A stretch of 8,140 bases of DNA, taken from NCBI GenBank assembly GCA_019420425.1, contig JAHZHG010000043.1, forward strand, positions 2,387 through 10,526. Reading direction: 5' to 3'. The first letter of the stretch is position 1. Every line of letters starts with the position of its first letter. The notes under the pieces are model-generated. The model did not search any database, was not told where the DNA came from, and worked only from the letters and a program-made list of their open reading frames with translations. This DNA comes from Clostridiales bacterium. GTDB lineage: Bacteria; Bacillota; Clostridia; Lachnospirales; Lachnospiraceae. Both the position numbers and the translations under genes were made by a program. Of the stretch, positions 1 to 4,978 are shown piece by piece.

Positions 1-865
1 CCGTACCCGCGCGATGGCCCTGGAGTCCGGCGAGGTGGATATCGTACAGCGAATCAGCGCAACCGATCTTCCGCGTTTTGAAGAAAACGAAGACTATGCG
101 GTATATGATACCCAGGGAACACGTATGCGTGTCGCTGTGCTGAACCACAGCAATGAGTTCCTGTCTGACTATAACGTGAGAAAGGCTCTGGAGTGCAGCA
201 TTGACTATGCGTCCATCGCCCAGATCATGGGAACCGGCGTTACCGTATCCGGAGCGCCTTATCCGGCATCTGCACCGTATGCGTATGACGAACTGGAAAA
301 GCAGACCTATGATGTGGAAAAAGCGGCTGCCTGCCTGGAGGAGGCCGGATATGCAGATACAGACGGAAACGGATACGTGGAGAAGGACGGCAAGGAGCTG
401 ACGCTGACCATCGCCTATTCCGATGCGACCATGACCGCTGCCTGCGAGGCAATGCAGTACATGGCACAGCAGGCGGGCATCCATCTGGAGCTGAGCTTTA
501 TGGAGAGCACAAGCGATCTGGAGGCCAACAGGGATTTTGATATCCTGATCAAGAACTGGCAGACGCTGTCCACCGGAGATCCTCAGTGGCTGATGGACAC
601 CATGTTCAAGACCGATGCACCGAACAACTTTGGTAACTACAGCAATGCCGAGATCGATGAAATCTGCAATAAGCTGACCACCGCGTTTGATCTGGAGGAG
701 AGACAGAGCCTGACGGTTGAGGCGGAAAAGCTGCTTTTGGCCGATTCCGTAAACCTGTTTCTGGTAACCCAGAGCAACTACGTAGTAGCAGACAGCGATG
801 TGGAAAATGTAGTGCCTTATCCGATTGATTACTATTTCATTACCAATACACTTACGACGAAATAA
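1..865 (+). CDS. Peptide/nickel-type ABC transporter substrate-binding protein, C-terminal part
   Basis: This is the 3' part of a solute-binding lipoprotein of family 5 (SBP_bac_5), which captures oligopeptides, nickel chelates or similar ligands outside the membrane and delivers them to an ABC permease. The frame is open from base 2, reading RTRAMALESGEVDIVQR, so the ATG at 14 is internal and the true start and signal peptide lie upstream. Family hallmarks seen are the ALESGEVDIV segment, the N-LSDYNVRKALECSIDY segment (NVRKAL is the family's typical helix), GVTVSGAPYP, and a C-terminal VPYPIDYYF. The next gene starts 6 nt after the TAA, so they share an operon. The ligand cannot be read from the sequence. 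The short first ATPase downstream would also fit a nickel/opine-type transporter. The class is secure and the substrate is not. Confidence 0.9.
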   Translation, partial: RTRAMALESGEVDIVQRISATDLPRFEENEDYAVYDTQGTRMRVAVLNHSNEFLSDYNVRKALECSIDYASIAQIMGTGVTVSGAPYPASAPYAYDELEKQTYDVEKAAACLEEAGYADTDGNGYVEKDGKELTLTIAYSDATMTAACEAMQYMAQQAGIHLELSFMESTSDLEANRDFDILIKNWQTLSTGDPQWLMDTMFKTDAPNNFGNYSNAEIDEICNKLTTAFDLEERQSLTVEAEKLLLADSVNLFLVTQSNYVVADSDVENVVPYPIDYYFITNTLTTK

Positions 866-871
866 TATCCG

Positions 872-1660
872 ATGAAGGTCTTAGCGCTTAACGATCTCTC
901 CATCACCTATGATGGGGAAAAGAAAGTGGTCAGCCATGTCTCTCTGGAGGCAGAGCAGGGACAGATCATCAGCATTGTGGGTGAAAGCGGAAGCGGAAAG
1001 TCCACGCTGATTCACGGTGTACTGGGGCTGCTGCCAAAGACGGCATCCATTGCGGGGGGAACCATCCGGCTGTTGGATCAGCCGGTTGACGGCAGCGGAC
1101 AGATCCAGAAAATGCGCGGGCGGGATGCAGCGATCATTTTCCAGGACGCCGGCCGGTACATGAATCCCATTGCCCGGGTAGGCGCCCAGTACGTGGAATT
1201 TATCCGTTCCCACGAAAAACTGTCCAGAAAGGAGTGCCTGTCCCTGGCGGAAGAGATGCTCCACCGGGTACATCTGCACGATACGGAACGGATCCTGCGG
1301 GCCTATCCCTTTGAGCTGAGCGGCGGGATGCGCCAGCGGGTAGCCATCGCCATGGCGATGACGCTCAGGCCGAAGATTTTATTCGCTGATGAACCAACCA
1401 GCGCCCTGGATGTAACGATCCAGGCGCAGGTGGTCCGGCAGCTGATGGAGCTGAGGGAAAAGTACGGCACCTCGATGATCATGGTTACCCACAATATGGG
1501 TGTGGCCGCGTATATGTCCGACTATATCGGCGTAATGCAGAGCGGCCGTCTGGTGGAATGGGGAACCGCGGAGCAGATCACACAGCATCCCCGGGAAGCC
1601 TATACCCAGGCTCTCCTTGCGGCGGTGCCGGAACTGGAGGATGAACGACTTGCAGAATAA
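872..1660 (+). CDS. ABC transporter ATP-binding protein, DppD/NikD type
   Basis: Cytoplasmic ATPase (262 aa) that powers import by the transporter whose binding protein is encoded just upstream. All nucleotide-binding motifs are present: Walker A GESGSGKST (37-45), Q-loop Q91, signature LSGGMRQRV (149-157), Walker B ILFADE (169-174) with D-loop SALD (177-180), and switch His207. After the Q-loop it reads DAGRYMNP rather than the DPMTSLNP common in OppD/DppD. It ends soon after YTQALLAAVPEL, without the Cys-containing C-terminal extension of longer OppD proteins, so its size is closer to NikD (about 254 aa). The ATG at 872 is the only start that gives the usual LxxLxITY beginning. No Shine-Dalgarno is visible before it, which suggests translational coupling to the gene ending at 865. 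The pairing with the next ATPase implies a heterodimeric motor. Substrate unknown. Confidence 0.93.
   Translation: MKVLALNDLSITYDGEKKVVSHVSLEAEQGQIISIVGESGSGKSTLIHGVLGLLPKTASIAGGTIRLLDQPVDGSGQIQKMRGRDAAIIFQDAGRYMNPIARVGAQYVEFIRSHEKLSRKECLSLAEEMLHRVHLHDTERILRAYPFELSGGMRQRVAIAMAMTLRPKILFADEPTSALDVTIQAQVVRQLMELREKYGTSMIMVTHNMGVAAYMSDYIGVMQSGRLVEWGTAEQITQHPREAYTQALLAAVPELEDERLAE
1636..1640 (+). promoter_or_regulatory. Ribosome binding site that makes the start of the second ATPase ambiguous
   Basis: GGAGG lies inside the end of the first ATPase gene and directly touches the ATG at 1641, leaving no spacer. The in-frame TTG at 1650 sits 9 nt downstream, a normal spacing. If the TTG is used, the protein begins MQNKEPILTLEHVYKSF and is three residues shorter. 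The catalytic domain is the same either way. Confidence 0.45.
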
Positions 1661-2609
1661 AGAACCAATCCTTACACTGGAGCATGTGTACAAGTCCTTT
1701 CCGTCGGGCAGGAAGGGGAAAATGACGGACGCAGTGTGCGGCGTATCCCTAAGCGTCCATCGCGGCGAGTGCCTGGGCATCGTGGGGGAGAGCGGCTGCG
1801 GCAAGAGCACCCTGGCCAGGCTGGTTACCCGCCTGACGGATGTATCAGCAGGGGAGATTTATCTGGACGGAAGGGAGATCACCGGTATGAAGAGACGGGA
1901 GAGAAGGTCTGTGTACCGGCAGGTGCAGATGGTCTATCAGGATCCCTATTCCGTGTTCAGCCCGAGAATGCAGGTCGGCACCTTTTTGACAGAGGCTTTG
2001 GTTTACTTTGGAATGATGGACCGCAAAGCAGCATGGGAGGAGGCGCTCCGTCTGCTGGAGCTGGTCGAGCTGCCCGGGGAGCTGATGACCCGCCTTCCGC
2101 ATCAGCTCAGCGGCGGCCAGCTCCAGCGTGTGGTGATTGCCCGGGCGATCTCCATCCGCCCACAGATACTGCTTCTGGACGAGGCCACCAGCGCGCTGGA
2201 TGTGTCCGTGCAGAAGCAGATTCTGGAGCTGCTCTCCCGGCTGCAGCGGGAGATGGGGCTGACCTATCTGTTCATCGGCCACGATCTGGCGGTGGTACGG
2301 AAGATCTCCCACCGGATTGCGGTGATGTATGCCGGGACAGTGGTGGAAATCCTGGAAAGCGAAAAACTGGCAGAAGACGCCGTGCACCCCTATACCCGGG
2401 CGCTTTTAGCTGCCGTGTTCTCAGTAAAGGATCGGCGACGGAAGGAAATCCGGATACAGGAGCTGGGCATGGAGGAAGAGGAGTACAGCCGGGAACGCTG
2501 TCCATACTGCGGGCGCTGCCCGTACGTACAGGAGGTCTGCAGGAAAGCCAGGCCCGCACTGCGGGAGCTAGGGGAAGGACATCAGGCAGCGTGTTTTCTG
2601 CTGCACTGA
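1641..2609 (+). CDS. ABC transporter ATP-binding protein, DppF/OppF type
   Basis: Second ATPase of the same transporter (322 aa from the ATG at 1641). Motifs are Walker A GESGCGKST (49-57), Q-loop Q100 in YQDPYSVFSP, signature LSGGQLQRV (156-164), Walker B ILLLDE (176-181) with D-loop SALD (184-187), and switch His214. The C-terminus is the oligopeptide-type extension with HPYTRALLAA (249-258) followed by cysteines at 287, 293, 300 and 318, spaced C-x5-C-x6-C-x17-C as is usual in this family, plus an extra Cys290. A longer frame runs back to a TTG at 1617 but has no support. The ATG at 1641 abuts GGAGG (1636-1640) with no spacer, whereas the in-frame TTG at 1650 lies 9 nt from it, so the true start may be 1650. 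The gene overlaps the preceding one by 20 nt, as expected for coupled partners. Confidence 0.93.
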   Translation: MNDLQNKEPILTLEHVYKSFPSGRKGKMTDAVCGVSLSVHRGECLGIVGESGCGKSTLARLVTRLTDVSAGEIYLDGREITGMKRRERRSVYRQVQMVYQDPYSVFSPRMQVGTFLTEALVYFGMMDRKAAWEEALRLLELVELPGELMTRLPHQLSGGQLQRVVIARAISIRPQILLLDEATSALDVSVQKQILELLSRLQREMGLTYLFIGHDLAVVRKISHRIAVMYAGTVVEILESEKLAEDAVHPYTRALLAAVFSVKDRRRKEIRIQELGMEEEEYSRERCPYCGRCPYVQEVCRKARPALRELGEGHQAACFLLH

Positions 2610-2621
2610 CCGGAAAAAACG

Positions 2622-2775
2622 GTACCTGGGAAAAATCGGCATAGTTTGGAGTGATCCGGCTGCGCCGTTTTTTTTTTGCTCTTGGGGCTGCGACAGCGGC
2701 AGGGTCGTATTTCCAGTTGCAGAACTGGCCATTGGCGTTTAGGGCCAGCGGTATTTTCTCTAATTGAACTTGCAC
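2622..2775 (-). pseudogene. Relic of a plasmid/phage-type primase N-terminus
   Basis: On the minus strand a GTG at 2775 is preceded, with an 8-nt spacer, by AAGGAGG (2790 down to 2784). The next roughly 51 codons read with a primase-like start: LEKIPLALNANGQFCNWKYD near the N-terminus and PNYADFSQV further on. From memory, plasmid and phage primase/polymerase proteins of Firmicutes often begin with a similar IPxAL...FCxWxYE block followed by a K-rich segment and a STNPxTFADF-like block. The resemblance then stops. The frame continues only as antisense of the transporter gene (nominally to about 2272), so the gene is truncated after some 50 codons. I infer decayed mobile-element DNA at the junction. 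The match is by eye, without an alignment. Confidence 0.35.
2657..2677 (+). terminator. Candidate weak terminator of the ABC operon
   Basis: A 4-bp GC stem (CGGC 2657-2660, GCCG 2664-2667) with a 3-nt loop is followed by ten T residues (2668-2677). A longer alternative pairs AAAAAACGG (2614-2622) with CCGTTTTTT (2665-2673) around the small stem. It is in the right place, 48 nt after the last transporter stop. The short stem makes it uncertain. The T-run is also a ten-A tract inside the minus-strand primase-like relic, so it may be incidental. Confidence 0.35.
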
Positions 2776-2956
2776 TGTGTGAGCCTCCTTTTGATTTTTT
2801 AAGGTTCTCTCATTACCCACTGGAGGTGAGAAAGTGGTTTGAACAGAAAATCCGAAAATTTCTTTCCCTCTGCCTATAAGCAAAAATACCACCGAAATCG
2901 CCCCTTGGAGAAAAAGCAGCCTCCACAGAAAAAGTCTGCGGGAAGGCTGATCGGTA

Positions 2957-2985
2957 TTGGAAAATTCACATTTGCGTGATACAAT
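2957..2985 (+). promoter_or_regulatory. Extended -10 promoter of the restriction operon
   Basis: TTGGAA (2957-2962) and TACAAT (2980-2985) are separated by 17 nt, and TG at 2977-2978 makes an extended -10 (TGATACAAT). Transcription should start near 2992, leaving a leader of about 34 nt before the ATG at 3026. This is the only clear promoter between the transporter and the restriction genes, so it probably drives the whole four-gene operon. Confidence 0.72.
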
Positions 2986-2999
2986 ATTTTTATATGTGA
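2966..2999. promoter_or_regulatory. Candidate operator: inverted repeat around the -10 box
   Basis: TCACAT (2966-2971) and ATGTGA (2994-2999) are exact inverted copies, 22 nt apart, centred almost on the -10 box. Arms of this size on either side of the -10 are a usual placement for autoregulating Xre/Cro-type proteins, and such a protein is encoded immediately downstream. The link is inferred. The arms are short enough to occur by chance in AT-rich DNA. Confidence 0.4.
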
Positions 3000-3013
3000 T
3001 TTGAACTACGCAC

Positions 3014-3018
3014 GGAGG
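3014..3018 (+). promoter_or_regulatory. Ribosome binding site fixing the regulator start
   Basis: GGAGG lies 7 nt before the ATG at 3026 and only 1 nt before the GTG at 3020, so the shorter 71-residue form of the regulator is the one likely to be made. Confidence 0.75.
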
Positions 3019-3025
3019 CGTGATT

Positions 3026-3241
3026 ATGGCTGTTAGTTATAAGAGACTGTTCCATCTGCTGATTGAGAAGGACATGACCACGGCTCAGCTTCAGCAGCAA
3101 GCCGGATTCTCTGCAAATATCATTACACGGATGAAGCGGAATGGGTATTTATCATTAGATACGATTGAAAGCATCTGCCGCACGATGAACTGCGGTGTGG
3201 ACGATATTCTGGAATTCCTGCCGGACGCTGAGAAGGAGTAA
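3026..3241 (+). CDS. Xre-family small HTH regulator, probable controller of the R-M operon
   Basis: A 71-residue cytoplasmic DNA-binding protein that consists of little more than one Cro/C1-type helix-turn-helix fold. It begins MAVSYKRLFHLLIEKDM. The helix-turn-helix spans about residues 18-42 (TTAQLQQQAGFSANIITRMK), followed by LSLDTIESICRTMNCGVDDILEF, the typical closing helices of the family. The ATG at 3026 is preferred over the in-frame GTG at 3020 because GGAGG (3014-3018) is 7 nt from the ATG but only 1 nt from the GTG. It is first in the operon, directly after the promoter, and the next start lies 5 nt after its stop. Controller proteins that delay restriction-enzyme synthesis occur in many R-M loci, and its position suggests that role. 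It may equally be a general repressor of the operon. No direct target is shown. Confidence 0.85.
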   Translation: MAVSYKRLFHLLIEKDMTTAQLQQQAGFSANIITRMKRNGYLSLDTIESICRTMNCGVDDILEFLPDAEKE

Positions 3242-3246
3242 ACCAC

Positions 3247-3387
3247 ATGATTTATAATAATATGGTAAGAAAACACGAGGTGGCTCGTTTAGGAGGATAT
3301 ATCCGTACTTTACCGATGGCCTTCGAACAGGGAGTTAAACCCTTCACCTCTGCGATTCCTATGACGGAGGTAGAAAATAATGGCTAA
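3247..3387 (+). CDS. Unrecognised 46-residue protein in the R-M operon
   Basis: I do not recognise this protein. It starts MIYNNMVRKHEVARLGGYIR and ends with PFTSAIPMTEVENNG. It is basic near the N-terminus, has no transmembrane segment or signal peptide, and has a proline-containing C-terminal half. Its expression signals are good: AAGGAG (3233-3238) lies 8 nt before the ATG, its start is 5 nt after the regulator's stop, and its stop overlaps the methyltransferase start within ATGGCTAA (3380-3387). That geometry matches the next junction in the operon and suggests a translated, coupled gene rather than a chance frame. It could be a small modulator of Mod or Res, a leader peptide that sets Mod translation, or the surviving end of a longer lost gene. 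The sequence does not decide between these. Confidence 0.55.
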   Translation: MIYNNMVRKHEVARLGGYIRTLPMAFEQGVKPFTSAIPMTEVENNG

Positions 3388-4978
3388 CAAACTGGAACTT
3401 ACCTGGTACGGAAAGGACGAGCCTATTCGCATTGAGCCCCGTCTGCTGATTGAGAAGGCGGCTCTCTCCAACACCGCCGCTGACCCGGATACCGAGAATA
3501 TGATTATTCACGGGGATAACCTGTTGGCGCTGAAAGCTTTAGAGCCCCGGTTTGCGGGTAAGGTGAAATGTGTGTATATAGATCCACCTTATAACACCGG
3601 CTCTGCATTTGAGCATTATGATGATAATGTTGAGCATAGTATCTGGCTAAATTTGATTCGCCCTCGCCTTACTATCCTGTGGAATCTGCTGCACGAAACA
3701 GAGGGGAGTATTTGGATAAGTATCGATGATGCCGAGCAAGCTTATATTCGCGTCTTGTGCGACGAGATATTTGGACGCCATAATTTTATTGCACAGATTG
3801 TATGGCAGAAACGCTATTCCCGTGAAAACCGCGAGTCTATCGGTGATGTGCATGAATACATCTTGGTGTACGCAAAAAATCCTGTTCGGTTTAAGGAAAT
3901 CAGAAACCTTGTTCCGATGACGGAAGAGCAGGCAAAGGTTTATAAGAATCCCAATAATGACCCTCGTGGTCGTTGGAGACCCGTTCCAATGACGGCACAG
4001 GCGGGGCATGCCACTCCCGATCAGTTTTATGAAATTATTGCACCCGGAGGAAAAGTACATACTCCGCCTGCAGGCAGATGCTGGTCTTTGTCGAAGAAAA
4101 CTTTTGAAGAGTTACTTGCTGATGGCCGTATTTATTTTGGCAAGGATAATAACAGCCAACCGAATAAAATTCGTTATTTATCCGAGGTTCCCGGCGTGGC
4201 TCCTTGGACATGGTGGCCAAGTGATGAGGTAGGCCATACAGATTCTGCCAAGAAGGAAATTATGGAGATTTTTGGCAAGAATAATATTTTTGATACCCCT
4301 AAGCCAGAAACTTTGATACAGAGAATTATCCATATCGCAACTAATCCAGGGGATCTTATCCTTGACTCTTTCCTTGGCTCTGGTACAACTGCTGCTGTGG
4401 CACATAAAATGAATAGACGCTATATTGGCATCGAAATGGGTGACCATGCCTATTCGCATTGCAAGGTGCGTTTGGATAAAGTGATTAGCGGTACAGATAA
4501 AAGCGGTATCACAGGTGCTGAAAATTGGCAAGGCGGCGGCGGTTATCGTTTCTTTGAACTGGCTCCGTCCCTTATCAACCGTGACCCGTTTGATGAATTC
4601 GTAATAAATGAGGAATACGATGCCGATATGCTTGCTGCCGCTGTTGCTCTGCATGAAGGTTTTAGCTATCAGCCAGACAAGGATTTATTCTGGAAACAGT
4701 CTGTGGGCAACGAGAGCAGTTACCTCTTCGTGACCACACGGCACCTCAACAGCACTTATCTGGATTCCATCAAGGAAACTATGGAAGACGGCGAATATCT
4801 CATTATTGCCTGCCGTTCCTTTGACAGCGGTCTGGATAAGGCGTATAGCAATATCACCATCAAGAAAATTCCGCAGATGCTTCTCGGCCGTTGTGAATTC
4901 GGAAAGACCGATTATAACTTGAACATTGTGCATCCGCCGGTATATGATGAGTGGGATGAGGAGGATTGCGATGAATAA
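3380..4978 (+). CDS. mod: Type III restriction-modification DNA methyltransferase (Mod), N6-adenine
   Basis: Modification and target-recognition subunit (532 aa), which methylates adenine in a short asymmetric site using S-adenosylmethionine and also guides the restriction subunit. Motif IV DPPYNTG (68-74) comes before the SAM-binding motif I DSFLGSGTT (329-337), the beta-class order of Type III Mod proteins. DPPY indicates N6-adenine. Other family features are MIIHGDNLLALKAL (41-54), and KPETLIQRIIHIATNPGD (308-325) just before motif I. The region between the motifs (about 75-310) should contain the target recognition domain, and the specificity cannot be read. Residues after about 400 are probably the Res-contact and dimerisation part. 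The protein is shorter than EcoP15I Mod (644 aa). GGAGG (3366-3370) lies 9 nt before the ATG. The stop overlaps the res start by 8 nt. The central part is notably AT-rich. Confidence 0.93.
   Translation: MANKLELTWYGKDEPIRIEPRLLIEKAALSNTAADPDTENMIIHGDNLLALKALEPRFAGKVKCVYIDPPYNTGSAFEHYDDNVEHSIWLNLIRPRLTILWNLLHETEGSIWISIDDAEQAYIRVLCDEIFGRHNFIAQIVWQKRYSRENRESIGDVHEYILVYAKNPVRFKEIRNLVPMTEEQAKVYKNPNNDPRGRWRPVPMTAQAGHATPDQFYEIIAPGGKVHTPPAGRCWSLSKKTFEELLADGRIYFGKDNNSQPNKIRYLSEVPGVAPWTWWPSDEVGHTDSAKKEIMEIFGKNNIFDTPKPETLIQRIIHIATNPGDLILDSFLGSGTTAAVAHKMNRRYIGIEMGDHAYSHCKVRLDKVISGTDKSGITGAENWQGGGGYRFFELAPSLINRDPFDEFVINEEYDADMLAAAVALHEGFSYQPDKDLFWKQSVGNESSYLFVTTRHLNSTYLDSIKETMEDGEYLIIACRSFDSGLDKAYSNITIKKIPQMLLGRCEFGKTDYNLNIVHPPVYDEWDEEDCDE
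4958..4964 (+). promoter_or_regulatory. Ribosome binding site fixing the res start
   Basis: GAGGAGG lies 6 nt before the ATG at 4971. The same frame is open further upstream to an ATG at 4926, but that start has no such site and would force a 53-nt overlap with mod. The 4971 start gives MNNYFPQYTT and an 8-nt overlap. Confidence 0.8.

Larger units (their letters stand above)
2610..3025. other. Intergenic region between transporter and restriction operons
   Basis: This 416-nt stretch has no convincing intact gene. From left to right it holds a short hairpin plus T-run (2657-2677), a minus-strand coding relic resembling a mobile-element primase N-terminus (2622-2775) with an excellent ribosome binding site (2784-2790), an AT-rich stretch with no recognised feature (about 2791-2950), and the promoter and ribosome binding site of the downstream regulator (2957-3018). 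Composition falls sharply from the GC-rich transporter genes. It is the likely left junction of the acquired restriction module. Confidence 0.6.

Noticed and set aside
1617..1640. TTG start extending the second ATPase by eight residues
   Set aside because: The added residues (MRRCRNWR) do not resemble the family N-terminus, and no ribosome binding site precedes the TTG.
1736..2644. Long + strand frame overlapping the second ATPase
   Set aside because: Its translation is arginine-, glycine- and alanine-rich, as expected of an off-frame reading of GC-rich coding DNA, while the overlapping frame carries every ABC motif.
2839..2979. A 46-codon TTG-started frame on the + strand (MNRKSENFFPSAYKQ...)
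   Set aside because: An AGGTGAG lies 8 nt upstream, but the frame ends inside the regulator's promoter, has a very basic low-complexity composition, and matches nothing I recognise. The chance-frame explanation is simpler.
4926..4970. Upstream ATG extending Res by 15 residues
   Set aside because: The extension overlaps mod by 53 nt, lacks a ribosome binding site, and is explained by the mod reading frame. GAGGAGG marks 4971.
3380..4978. Phase-variable repeats in mod
   Set aside because: I looked for tandem tetranucleotide or similar tracts typical of phase-variable Type III mod genes and saw none.
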